DNA of 64,000 nucleotides from Olivibacter sp036959255 (GTDB lineage Bacteria > Bacteroidota > Bacteroidia > Sphingobacteriales > Sphingobacteriaceae), in NCBI RefSeq assembly GCF_036959255.1, contig NZ_JAWMTI010000004.1, forward strand, positions 372,001 through 436,000, given 5' to 3'. A model generated the notes under the pieces. That model was not told the DNA's origin. It ran no database searches and worked only from the letters and a program-made list of their open reading frames with translations. This document shows, piece after piece, positions 35,346 through 42,846 of this stretch (the stretch's first letter is position 1; every line of letters starts with the position of its first letter). Made by a program: the position numbers and the translations under genes.

Positions 35346-35370
35346 ACTTTACTTTACTTTACTTTACTTT
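35346..35370. repeat. (ACTTT)5 simple sequence repeat upstream of TonB receptor
   Basis: Five perfect ACTTT units in tandem, flanked by partial units, inside the 173-bp gap between the small protein gene (35431-35769) and the receptor (32939-35257). A 5-bp tract can change length by slipped-strand mispairing and alter promoter spacing. Confidence 0.85.
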
Positions 35371-35430
35371 TTGTAAGAAAATCTGCGATTACATAGTCTT
35401 GCTTCGGTGCAAAAAAAGAACAGAGTGAAA

Positions 35431-35769
35431 TTAGGCTAATGGAGGTCCTTTGTTAAAATAACTGGATAAGGGGATTTCAATAGGTTTGGCGACGTCAAAA
35501 CGCTGAATAAGTATAGGTTTACTTCGGTATACCTCACTTAATGTAAATTGCTGACCGGGTAGCTGTTGACTTTGCTTGACGTGTAGATAATCACAGATCT
35601 TACAGTTGATTTCCTTTTTCACTTGAAAGGAATGATGGCTTATCTGTTTAACATTTTCATTGTGATGGTAAGCATGTATCAATTGTACACCTTGTATATA
35701 ACTTATCGTTACAAGCAAACAAAGTGCGATCAATCGATAGATGCTGTTTAAGGATAATACGTTAACCAT
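35431..35769 (-). CDS. small His/Cys membrane protein upstream of TonB receptor, second copy
   Basis: 112 residues. One N-terminal helix (YRLIALCLLVTISYIQGVQLI), then HAYHHNENVKQISHHSF, EINCKICDYLHVK (CxxC plus His) and a C-terminus FNKGPPLA. The layout matches the 28623 protein. No family name is known to me. It is the first gene of the minus-strand metal arm and has its own consensus promoter with a very short leader. Role inferred: metal sensing, relay to the receptor, or handling in the periplasm. Confidence 0.7.
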   Translation of the reverse strand: MVNVLSLNSIYRLIALCLLVTISYIQGVQLIHAYHHNENVKQISHHSFQVKKEINCKICDYLHVKQSQQLPGQQFTLSEVYRSKPILIQRFDVAKPIEIPLSSYFNKGPPLA

Positions 35770-35785
35770 CTTTTTCTACTTGCTG

Positions 35786-35817
35786 CAAAAGTAAAACAAA
35801 TGCAGCTATATTGCAAA
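35786..35817 (-). promoter_or_regulatory. Bacteroidota-type promoter of the minus-strand metal arm
   Basis: Minus strand: TTTG (35814-35817), a 20-bp spacer and TACTTTTG (35786-35793). It ends 16 nt before the ATG at 35769, so the leader is only about 10 nt. Confidence 0.65.
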
Positions 35818-35832
35818 TGTGAATCAGGTTAT

Positions 35833-36729
35833 CTAAGCCCTTGGATGAAATTCAATCATTACAGAGCGAAGGTAATCGCGATCCAAATGCGTATAGATTT
35901 CGGTTGTACTGATGCTTTCATGGCCAAGCATATCTTGTACAGCCCGTAAATCAGCGCCTCCTTCGATGAGGTGTGTAGCAAAAGAATGACGAAATGTATG
36001 CGGACTAATGGTTTTCTTTAATCCGATTTTAGCGGCTAAGTCCTTGATGATAATGAAAACCATGACACGCGATAGGGGGGAACCCCTTCTGTTTAAGAAT
36101 ACATAGTCTTCCTCCCCTGGTTTTTGAGGTACTTCTTTGCGACTATGTTGAAGATATAACGTTAAGTGTTTAATGGCTGAATGACCAATAGGAATAAGCC
36201 GTTCTTTATTACCTTTACCTGTTACGCGAATAAATTCAATCGTTAAAAATAAATTTGAGATCTTCAAATTGATAAGTTCACTTACGCGCAATCCACAGCT
36301 ATACAGTACTTCTAGCATGGCCTTATTGCGTAGACCCTCAGGTGAGGAGAGGTCGATCGCCCCAATGAGTGAATCGATTTCCAAAATACTCAGCGTGTCC
36401 GGTAATTTACGACCTAAACGGGGCGCTTCAATTAAGGTAGCGGGATTATGCTCCACAACGCCTTCCAAGGCTAAGTAATGATAAAAGGTTTTTATGCCTG
36501 ATAGGACACGCGCTTGTGAATGTGCAGACATTCCAAGTGTATAGATCCATTCCAGGAAATCACGGATATCTTGTGTGAGGATGGCATCCGGATCCTTTTT
36601 ATGACTATAAACAGCGTGCTGTCTCAGCTTTTCGACATCATGTAAATAAGCTTCAATAGAATTTTTCGCAAGCGAACGCTCGAGCCTGAGATATTGCTTA
36701 AAATCCTTAATAGCTGATTCCCAATCCAT
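35833..36729 (-). CDS. xerD: site-specific tyrosine recombinase XerD
   Basis: Resolves chromosome dimers at dif together with XerC. From the ATG at 36729 it is 298 residues, the standard length. The N-terminal SAM-like domain (FKQYLRLERSLAKNSIEAYLHD) precedes the catalytic domain: YSCGLRVSELINLK (first Arg), GKGNKERLIPI, HTFRHSFATHLIEGGADLRAVQDMLGH (His, Arg, His) and the Tyr nucleophile in TTEIYTH. All catalytic residues are present. The longer frame to 36762 adds 11 basic residues without support. A lone chromosomal gene, not an integrase of a mobile element. Confidence 0.94.
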   Translation of the reverse strand: MDWESAIKDFKQYLRLERSLAKNSIEAYLHDVEKLRQHAVYSHKKDPDAILTQDIRDFLEWIYTLGMSAHSQARVLSGIKTFYHYLALEGVVEHNPATLIEAPRLGRKLPDTLSILEIDSLIGAIDLSSPEGLRNKAMLEVLYSCGLRVSELINLKISNLFLTIEFIRVTGKGNKERLIPIGHSAIKHLTLYLQHSRKEVPQKPGEEDYVFLNRRGSPLSRVMVFIIIKDLAAKIGLKKTISPHTFRHSFATHLIEGGADLRAVQDMLGHESISTTEIYTHLDRDYLRSVMIEFHPRA

Positions 36730-36804
36730 TTTATTTTTCGATCTATTGGTATCTTTTCGCAAGCTAAGTTATGAAAAACAAAAGCACAAAAAATGATAAA
36801 AATA

Positions 36805-36836
36805 TTTGCGCTGTGTTGGTTTATTATATATCTTTG
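36805..36836 (+). promoter_or_regulatory. Bacteroidota-type promoter of tRNA-His
   Basis: TTTG (36805-36808), a 20-bp spacer and TATCTTTG (36829-36836). The transcript would start ~8 nt before the tRNA. Confidence 0.65.
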
Positions 36837-36849
36837 CCTCACTAAAAAC

Positions 36850-36924
36850 GGTGGTTTTAGCTCAGTTGGTTAGAGCGCCTGATTGTGGTTCAGGAGGTCG
36901 TGGGTTCGAGCCCCATATTCCACC
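36850..36924 (+). tRNA. tRNA-His (anticodon GTG)
   Basis: The cloverleaf folds with D-arm TAGCTCAGTTGGTTAGAGC, anticodon arm CCTGA-TTGTGGT-TCAGG (anticodon GTG) and T-arm GTGGG-TTCGAGC-CCCAT. An extra 5' G (36850) pairs with C at position 73, the histidine identity pair. The acceptor stem, GTGGTTT against ATTCCAC, has two T-T oppositions at pairs 5-68 and 6-67. CCA is not encoded (the sequence continues CAAG). Confidence 0.95.
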
Positions 36925-36932
36925 CAAGTTTT

Positions 36933-36962
36933 AAAAGCAGTTTGAAAAGACTGCTTTTTTTG
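36933..36962 (+). terminator. terminator of tRNA-His
   Basis: AAAAGCAGT (36933-36941), an 8-nt loop and ACTGCTTTT (36950-36958), with the T-run continuing to 36961. Confidence 0.75.
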
Positions 36963-37276
36963 TAAACGCTGTTTTCATGATCTGTGCTTATTAACCATCT
37001 AACTTCATCCCATATTTTTTGACTCGGAAAAAAAATAGCTTTTTTTCTTCGTTTTCCTAATTGCAATTTCTACAGCCCAATTGCTGAATGACTGTAACGG
37101 TGATTGATCTTCTTGCCCAGACCTTTCATCTCGCAGGTTTCCGATAGAAATTTTCAATTTGAATGAAAAATAAGTGCGCCAGGCTGTATCGACCCAAACT
37201 CAAAAAGACGTTATTATTTAAATCGGCGAAGCGCTCCATTGAAAATTACCCAAACAAAGTCACCGTTAACGTTAAT
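36963..37276. other. 314-bp gap between tRNA-His and AraC gene
   Basis: I see no gene here. The tract is A/T-rich with one weak A8/T7 palindrome near 37025-37050 and no consensus promoter facing either neighbour. No tRNA-derived direct repeat typical of an integrated element is present. Confidence 0.4.
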
Positions 37277-38098
37277 TTATTCAAGCATGATATCAGTTAG
37301 ATTGATTTCTACTCCGCTTCTTAAAAGTTTTAGAACATGACTTTCATCCACTAATCCAAATTCGGCAGCAATTTCCTTCAACCGATAGTTGTTGCTGCTA
37401 AGTCGTTTTTTTATCAATTGATTCCGATAATGACGTATATAATTCCTTAATGTCATCCCGGTCTGACGCTTGAAATATGGACCGATGTAATCGGCTGTTT
37501 TGTTAAAATGCTTAGCTATTTCAGCTGCTTGAAGCGCTGGCGGGGAATAGATATGTTTATGAATATAGCAAAATAAAGCCTGCATATCCCGATTTTTATC
37601 TTTTGTTATAAGAAGCTCCGGCATGTTGTGTTGTAAGATAAGCGCAATGGAAAATAGTTGCAATCTAATAAATTCTTCATATGCCATAACCTGATGCTGG
37701 ATCAAAGAGAGGGAGTTGAAAATTTTTTCGATAAGCAGTAGGTCCTCCCTCCGAAGCAAAAAAGAAGATAAATGAGTTTCCTTGCTTTTGATCAAATACT
37801 CCAGTTTTTGCAAGTACACGTTATTGGTTTGCCCCCCTTTGTATAGTTGTAAATCGGTGAATTTTACGTAAATGAATCGGGTAGTACGGTGAATATCGAA
37901 GTAATGATCATCTTCCGGACCTAGTAAAAACAAGCTTCCTTCATGGTAATCATTGCCATTGTTTTGTATATAGTGTAAGCCCTCGCCCTCTTTAATATAA
38001 ATGAGTTCATAATGATTGTGCTTATGTACGGCATGCTTCCAAATGCTTGTTTCAAACTCCTCGATGACAAACGGTTGGTATTGTACATAACGCTTCAT
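37277..38098 (-). CDS. AraC family transcriptional regulator
   Basis: 273 residues from the ATG at 38098 (an upstream ATG at 38134 adds 12 residues). An N-terminal cupin-like sensor (FVIEEFETSIWKHAVHKHNHYELIYIKEGEGLHYIQNN, with the ExGxxxHxI-like metal-free jellyroll pattern) precedes two helix-turn-helix units (AAEIAKHFNKTADYIGPYFKRQTGMTLRNYI and LKEIAAEFGLVDESHV). The C-terminal segment after DESHV (LKLLRSGVEINL) is unusual; the FKK/FRR and proline motif of most members is not obvious. It is divergent from the SDR gene across 84 bp, so it probably regulates that gene. Confidence 0.88.
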   Translation of the reverse strand: MKRYVQYQPFVIEEFETSIWKHAVHKHNHYELIYIKEGEGLHYIQNNGNDYHEGSLFLLGPEDDHYFDIHRTTRFIYVKFTDLQLYKGGQTNNVYLQKLEYLIKSKETHLSSFLLRREDLLLIEKIFNSLSLIQHQVMAYEEFIRLQLFSIALILQHNMPELLITKDKNRDMQALFCYIHKHIYSPPALQAAEIAKHFNKTADYIGPYFKRQTGMTLRNYIRHYRNQLIKKRLSSNNYRLKEIAAEFGLVDESHVLKLLRSGVEINLTDIMLE

Positions 38099-38182
38099 GT
38101 AGGAAAGGTACAATAAAATCATAGAAATATACAAAAAACGATATGCCTATCTACAGATCTTTGTGCAATCAAAAGAATTTAT

Positions 38183-39253
38183 ATGGAAATAAAAATAAAA
38201 GATACGGCATTAGTAGTGGGGGCCAATGGAGTGATAGGTAAAAAATTAATCGATTTTTTATTGGAAGAAGGTACTTGGGATGTCGTTGGTCTCTCTCGAA
38301 AAGGAGGGAAAGACAGGGATCGATTGAAAAATCTTGCAGTGGATTTGCTGGATCGCCATGACGTTCAAGAAAAATTGCAAGATTGCGGTTCGGTTAATCA
38401 TATTTTTTATGCAGCTTATCAAGACAGGCCGAGTTGGGAGGCGCTCGTAAAACCAAATATGGAAATGCTTGTCAATCTGATGAACACAATAGAGCCCGTT
38501 GCTCTCAATTTGCAACATGTAAGTTTAATGCAAGGTTATAAAGTTTATGGTGCCCATTTGGGACCTTTTAAAACGCCTGCTAAGGAGGATGATGCGGGTA
38601 TTATGCCTCCAGAGTTTAACTGGAGTCAACAACAGTTCCTTCAAGAAAGGCAACAAGGAAAAAATTGGTCTTGGTCAGCAATTCGTCCATCTGTTGTGGG
38701 GGGTACGAGTTTAGGTAACCCGATGAATTTGGTCTTGCTCATTGCAGTCTACGCATCCATTTCAAAAGAACTGAAGCTACCACTTCGATTTCCAGGGAAA
38801 CCGGGAGCCTATCATACCTTAATGGAAATGACTGATGCTGGATTACTGGCAAAAGCGACTGTTTGGGCTGCAAGTAATCCAGCGGGGGCAAATCAAGCTT
38901 TTAATATTGCCAATGGCGACCTCTTCCGATGGCGGGATCTATGGCCCAAAATCGCTGACTACTTTGATATGCCTTCGGGAACACCATTGTATCTTCCTTT
39001 ACAGGATGTTATGAAGGACAAAGTAAGTCTTTGGGAATCGATCCAACGTAAATACGATTTATGTCAATACAAATACGAGAATTTATCCAATTGGGCCTTC
39101 GGTGATTTTGTTTTTTCATGGAATTACGATTTTTTTGCTGACAGCACGAAAGCAAGGCGATTTGGTTTCCATGACTATGTGGATACGGAGCAGATGTTTT
39201 TTAAGCTGTTTGACGAGTTTAAGAAGCAAGGTGTAATACCAACTTATGGATAG
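38183..39253 (+). CDS. SDR family oxidoreductase, PRISE-like (progesterone 5-beta-reductase/iridoid synthase type)
   Basis: 356 residues. Rossmann start LVVGANGVIGKKLIDFL and GLSRKGG (NADPH-binding Arg/Lys) are followed by FYAAYQDR, VSLMQGYKVYGAHLG (the Lys-Tyr-like pair here is GYKVYG, with the unusual order seen in PRISE enzymes), FNWSQQQFLQER and WSAIRPSVVGGTSLGNPMN. Family members reduce the C=C bond of enones with NADPH. The true substrate is unknown. The AraC-type gene opposite is a likely regulator, and a GC-rich terminator closes the unit. Confidence 0.85.
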   Translation: MEIKIKDTALVVGANGVIGKKLIDFLLEEGTWDVVGLSRKGGKDRDRLKNLAVDLLDRHDVQEKLQDCGSVNHIFYAAYQDRPSWEALVKPNMEMLVNLMNTIEPVALNLQHVSLMQGYKVYGAHLGPFKTPAKEDDAGIMPPEFNWSQQQFLQERQQGKNWSWSAIRPSVVGGTSLGNPMNLVLLIAVYASISKELKLPLRFPGKPGAYHTLMEMTDAGLLAKATVWAASNPAGANQAFNIANGDLFRWRDLWPKIADYFDMPSGTPLYLPLQDVMKDKVSLWESIQRKYDLCQYKYENLSNWAFGDFVFSWNYDFFADSTKARRFGFHDYVDTEQMFFKLFDEFKKQGVIPTYG

Positions 39254-39329
39254 AATGGAAGTTATTGGTGTATTTGCCTGTCGCGTTTTGGATAGTTGTT
39301 CCGTTACTACAATAGTTGGATTAAAAATA

Positions 39330-39374
39330 GTAAGGGCACCGTATACTCAACTGCGGGGCCCTTACATCTTTTTA
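39330..39374 (+). terminator. terminator after the SDR gene
   Basis: GTAAGGGC (39330-39337) and GCCCTTAC (39358-39365), 8 bp with a 20-nt loop, followed by ATCTTTTT. Confidence 0.6.
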
Positions 39375-39467
39375 GTGTACCGCCTATCCCAAATTTATAC
39401 AGTACAGATGATTATACAGTGCGTTAAAGACAACTATTTCTTAACACTAGGCTAATATTGTCAGGCT

Positions 39468-39475
39468 TACTTTTG
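39468..39475 (+). promoter_or_regulatory. -7 element of the metallophosphoesterase gene
   Basis: TACTTTTG, an exact TAnnTTTG match 17 nt before the ATG at 39493. The -33 region has no clear TTG at the right distance. Confidence 0.45.
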
Positions 39476-39492
39476 TTGATAAAAAAACAACA

Positions 39493-40446
39493 ATGAACCG
39501 TAGATCACTATTAAAGAGTTTGGGAATTGGTACGCTGTCCAGCTTAGTTTTAGGTAAATCTGTTTTTGCCGAAACACCGAACATCAATTCCGGTAATGGG
39601 AAAATGGCCAAGCGTTCTTTACGTTTTGCACATTTAACGGATGTCCATATGCAACCTGAGTTAGAAGCACCGAAAGGCCTGGCAAGTTGTTTGCACCACG
39701 TACAATCGCAAACAGATAAACCTACCTTAATTGTTAATACAGGCGACTGTATTATGGATGCATTAAAGCAACCTAAGGATCGGGTTATTACACAATGGAA
39801 TCTTTGGCATCAGTTAATGAAAGATGAAAACAGTTTACCCATTGCCTATTGTATTGGAAATCACGATTGCTGGGGTGCGGCCGAAAAAAATGACCCGCTT
39901 TATGGAAAGAATTATGCATTAGAGATGATGCGATTAGAAAAGCCATATCGGAGCTTTGATCAAGCGGGATGGCATTTTATTGTACTTGATAGCATACAGG
40001 TGAGGGCAACTGATGGGCAATGGTATGCCTGCCAGCTAGATGATGAACAATTTGATTGGTTGGGTCAGGACCTGGAAGCGAATAAAGATAAACATACCGT
40101 GATTTTATCGCATGCACCCATTTTGTCCGCTGCGCCTTTGGTCGTTGGGCATTTAGGTAAAATCGATACAGGTTATCAACTTGGAGCAGGTGCTATTTTA
40201 AATGATGCAGAACGTGTCGTAACCTTATTCACACAACACCCACAAGTCAAGTTGGCGTTAAGCGGGCATATTCATCTTAATGATGAAGTGAAGTATCAAG
40301 GAGTGACCTATATCAGTAATGGAGCAGTAAGTGGCAATTGGTGGAAAGGAGATCGTTACGCCACCAAGAATGGCTACGCGATCGTTGACTTATATGAGGA
40401 TGGCACTTTTGATAATGTGTATATTCCTTATGGATGGAAGGTGTAA
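39493..40446 (+). CDS. exported calcineurin-like metallophosphoesterase
   Basis: 317 residues. A Tat-like signal (MNRRSLLKSLGIGTLSSLVLG) precedes the two-metal phosphoesterase motifs: FAHLTDVHMQ, VNTGDCIMDAL, YCIGNHDCWG (NHD), VILSHAPI and LALSGHIHLND (GHxH). All ligand positions are present. A Tat signal fits a folded metal enzyme and tatA is in this window. Substrate unknown; related exported enzymes cleave phosphodiesters or phosphomonoesters outside the cytoplasm. It is followed by a dispersed hairpin element that may be its terminator. Confidence 0.88.
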   Translation: MNRRSLLKSLGIGTLSSLVLGKSVFAETPNINSGNGKMAKRSLRFAHLTDVHMQPELEAPKGLASCLHHVQSQTDKPTLIVNTGDCIMDALKQPKDRVITQWNLWHQLMKDENSLPIAYCIGNHDCWGAAEKNDPLYGKNYALEMMRLEKPYRSFDQAGWHFIVLDSIQVRATDGQWYACQLDDEQFDWLGQDLEANKDKHTVILSHAPILSAAPLVVGHLGKIDTGYQLGAGAILNDAERVVTLFTQHPQVKLALSGHIHLNDEVKYQGVTYISNGAVSGNWWKGDRYATKNGYAIVDLYEDGTFDNVYIPYGWKV

Positions 40447-40488
40447 ATAATAAAAACTAGCCTTGAGCAAAACAAAATGCTAAAAGTT

Positions 40489-40558
40489 GCGTTTATATAA
40501 TAAGGTTTAGGTTGATTATAATATGCAAAGGCCCTTGCTTCCTAAGCAAGGCCTTTGT
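40489..40558 (+). repeat. dispersed hairpin element, copy 1
   Basis: GCGTTTATA followed by the near-identical AAGGTTTAGGTTGATTATAA and then a long hairpin: CAAAGG-C-CCTTGCTT pairs with AAGCAAGG-CCTTTG, with a bulged C. A second copy stands at 63359-63430 with the same shape and matching compensatory changes. Copy 1 lies behind the metallophosphoesterase and ahead of the convergent Endo H gene and could serve as its terminator (TTATTT follows). Confidence 0.8.
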
Positions 40559-40591
40559 TATTTAAAGTCCGTTCCTAAAAATGAATGCCTA

Positions 40592-41545
40592 TTATGGCGT
40601 TGGCCATGGATGAGAAGCTCCGCTCATTTCCGTTTGTTCGCCATACAAAACATTCGAAATAGCCGATAAATAAGAAGAAGAATTACTTTGTGGCAAGTCG
40701 TAATATAAGAAAATGCCATAGCCGTCGTCTACCGTTCGTTGCGCTAAGTTTGCTGCAGTGGAGGCATTTGCAGGTTGTTGATTAATCCAAACAGCAGCGG
40801 GTCCTAAATGCGCTTTATTCGTCAGTCCAGCTATGTTGGGTGCGCCATAATTGCCGTAATAAGCTTGCCAACTATAATCAACGTAATCCCCCACTTTTTT
40901 GCCCTGCCATTCGGTATTTGACACCGCAGGACCGATATTGTAAAGCGAAATGATCTTGTCAGGCATGCGTGTCCTTAATTCTTCAACAAGCAAAACGAAA
41001 GAGCTATCATTTGCCGGTGGTTGCCCGTTTTCACCGTATTTGGCATATTCATCATCAAAATCGATTCCATCTAGCTGATAGGTTTCCACAGTCTGAGCAA
41101 GTTGTTGTGCAAAATCACGAGCGGCTGCTCTACTCGTGAAATTAGCGAAACCTACCCCCTGGTGATTACCCAATATGGATAACAATACCTTCATTCCTTT
41201 GTCTTGAAGTGGTTTTATTATTTGCTCCCGTTTGTTCAGCACGGCGGTTACATTTTCGTTGTGATGGAGTACTGCTTTGCCTTGACTGGCATCGTAGTTG
41301 ATATTCGAGGCAAATATAATAGCGATATCAAATAGCTGCGCTCCACTTTCGGCCAGTGTATAGGTCCCTGCATTTAGTAGATTATGGTTATTAACCTCTA
41401 CATAAACCACACTTTTTGGACCAGTCTTGGTTGCCATTGCTTTATTTTCAACGGGATGTAATTTGCTGTCTTTTCCACAAGCGATCGTTAGAACCATCAA
41501 GGAACCTAGCAGAAAATTTCTGCAAAAAGTAAGATGTTTAGTCAT
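40592..41545 (-). CDS. GH18 endo-beta-N-acetylglucosaminidase-like lipoprotein (Endo H/F type)
   Basis: 317 residues with a lipobox (SLMVLTIACGKD, Cys23), hence outer-membrane or periplasmic. The GH18 catalytic motif LDGIDFDDEY (~158-167) has the DxxDxDxE form, with Glu166 as acid and Asp164 assisting. VLLSILGNHQGVGFANF and WQAYYGNYG match the Endo H/F1 family. Such enzymes cut the chitobiose core of N-glycans. The family usually has ~290 residues and this one is complete. No sugar-transport SusC/D pair is next to it. A chitinase activity is the main alternative. Confidence 0.87.
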   Translation of the reverse strand: MTKHLTFCRNFLLGSLMVLTIACGKDSKLHPVENKAMATKTGPKSVVYVEVNNHNLLNAGTYTLAESGAQLFDIAIIFASNINYDASQGKAVLHHNENVTAVLNKREQIIKPLQDKGMKVLLSILGNHQGVGFANFTSRAAARDFAQQLAQTVETYQLDGIDFDDEYAKYGENGQPPANDSSFVLLVEELRTRMPDKIISLYNIGPAVSNTEWQGKKVGDYVDYSWQAYYGNYGAPNIAGLTNKAHLGPAAVWINQQPANASTAANLAQRTVDDGYGIFLYYDLPQSNSSSYLSAISNVLYGEQTEMSGASHPWPTP

Positions 41546-41747
41546 AATTAGTTATTTCTTTAATAAACAATGGGTTTGCTAAAATGTTTTAAATCAATAT
41601 AATACAATCTGTTGAAATAATTAAGTATTAAAATTTCGAGAAATAACTAAATATGTCAGGGGCGAAAATCCATCGGTCATTTAAATTTTACAAGCGTGCC
41701 TCGTGTATTTGTCTTATTCATTGCTAATTTTATAAAAATTCATTGAT

Positions 41748-42635
41748 ATGAAAAGCCTAAAAAAAGAAGATGTAAAGCAGGAAGTCTTTGATCTATATGA
41801 TGATTATGCACACAATCGTATAACGAGGCGTGACTTTATGCAGAAACTTTCGATTTACGCAGTTGGTGGTGTTACTGTTACCTCCTTGATGAGCTTTTTA
41901 ATGCCCGATTACCAAGATGCAATTCAGATAAGGGCAGATGATCCTCGGATTACGTCGAGTTATATCGATTATCCATCACCCAAAGGAGGAGGGGCAATTA
42001 AGGCTCTTTTATGTATGCCCAAAAATAATGAGAAAAAATTGGGTGGCATCTTGGTGGTACACGAGAATAGGGGCCTGAATCCACATATTGCCGATGTGGC
42101 TAGAAGAGCCGCCTTAGCCGGTTTTATTAGCTTAGCGCCAGATGCGTTAAGTCCTTTGGGAGGCTATCCGGGGAACGATGATGCGGGGCGTGAGCTGCAA
42201 AGTAAGCGGGATAGAAATGAAATGCTTGAAGATTTTGTTGTTGGTTTTGATTACTTGGAAAAAAATAAATTTTGCAATGGAAGGGTAGGTGTCGTCGGTT
42301 TCTGTTTTGGTGGCTGGATTGCCAATATGATGGCCGTCCGAATACCGAATTTAGCAGCTGCGGTACCGTTCTATGGAGGTCAACCTCCTTTGGAAGAAGT
42401 GCTACGGATCAAGGCACCGCTTTTATTACACTATGCCGCGCTTGATACCCATGTAAATGAAGGATGGCCCGCTTATGAAAAGGCGTTGAAGGATCACCAC
42501 AAGGTTTATAAAGCTTTTACATATGAGAATGTAAATCATGGTTTTCATAATGACACAACACCGCGATACGATCAAGAAGCTGCAAAGCTGGCATGGGAAC
42601 GTACCATCGACTTCTTTTCTCAAAAATTAAGGTGA
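41748..42635 (+). CDS. dienelactone hydrolase family protein, Tat-exported (YghX-like)
   Basis: 295 residues. An N-terminal helix (VFDLYDDYAHNRITRRDFMQKL) leads to a Tat-like signal with RR at 27-28 and a hydrophobic stretch (SIYAVGGVTVTSLMSFL). The alpha/beta-hydrolase core has the oxyanion segment VVHENRGLNPHI, Cys186 nucleophile in GFCFGGW, Asp233 (AALDTHV) and His264 (NVNHGFH), the Cys-Asp-His triad of dienelactone hydrolases. The substrate of this exported subgroup is unknown. It is complete and lies 204 bp ahead of the response regulator, with the repeat unit between. Confidence 0.88.
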   Translation: MKSLKKEDVKQEVFDLYDDYAHNRITRRDFMQKLSIYAVGGVTVTSLMSFLMPDYQDAIQIRADDPRITSSYIDYPSPKGGGAIKALLCMPKNNEKKLGGILVVHENRGLNPHIADVARRAALAGFISLAPDALSPLGGYPGNDDAGRELQSKRDRNEMLEDFVVGFDYLEKNKFCNGRVGVVGFCFGGWIANMMAVRIPNLAAAVPFYGGQPPLEEVLRIKAPLLLHYAALDTHVNEGWPAYEKALKDHHKVYKAFTYENVNHGFHNDTTPRYDQEAAKLAWERTIDFFSQKLR

Positions 42636-42726
42636 TCATGAAAAGATGTATTCCAATTTCTTTCCAGAATTTAACCATATACTTGCTGCAATGATGGTTC
42701 ATACCTACCACAGCTAGGCTAAATTA

Positions 42727-42762
42727 TCATTGCTATTAAAAGACAAATTATTTTAATGAAAC
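42727..42762 (+). repeat. 36-bp direct repeat, left copy
   Basis: It starts TCATTGCTATTAAAAGAC and ends AATTATTTTAATGAAAC; the right copy at 42811-42846 differs at three positions only. The offset is 84 bp. In this copy the ATG opens a four-codon frame (MKPA, stop). Confidence 0.85.
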
Positions 42763-42763
42763 C

Positions 42764-42806
42764 TGCATGAATTGCTGCTCATGTACGAACATGAATAATT
42801 CATGCA
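42764..42806. other. palindrome between the direct repeats
   Basis: TGCATGAATT (42764-42773) pairs with AATTCATGCA (42797-42806); inside, TCATGT (42779-42784) pairs with ACATGA (42789-42794). Sixteen pairs with one internal loop. It lies 34 bp before the response-regulator ATG and could be an operator or a translation-control hairpin. Confidence 0.75.
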
Positions 42807-42810
42807 AGCT

Positions 42811-42846
42811 TCATTACCATTGAAAGACAAATTATTTTAATGAAAC
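42811..42846 (+). repeat. 36-bp direct repeat, right copy, overlapping the response-regulator start
   Basis: It starts TCATTACCATTGAAAGAC and ends in the start codon and first two codons of the response regulator. Same tail as the left copy. Confidence 0.85.

Noticed and set aside
35833..36729. Integrase of a genomic island next to tRNA-His
   Set aside because: The recombinase has XerD length and motifs, no cargo or direct repeat of the tRNA 3' end is present, and neighbouring genes look resident.
39246..39455. 69-codon frame after the SDR gene
   Set aside because: It contains the GTAAGGGC/GCCCTTAC terminator of the SDR gene and overlaps its end; composition is not protein-like.
42727..42846. 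Insertion-element scar with target-site duplication
   Set aside because: 36-bp repeats are too long for a target duplication and the 48 bp between them hold only a palindrome.
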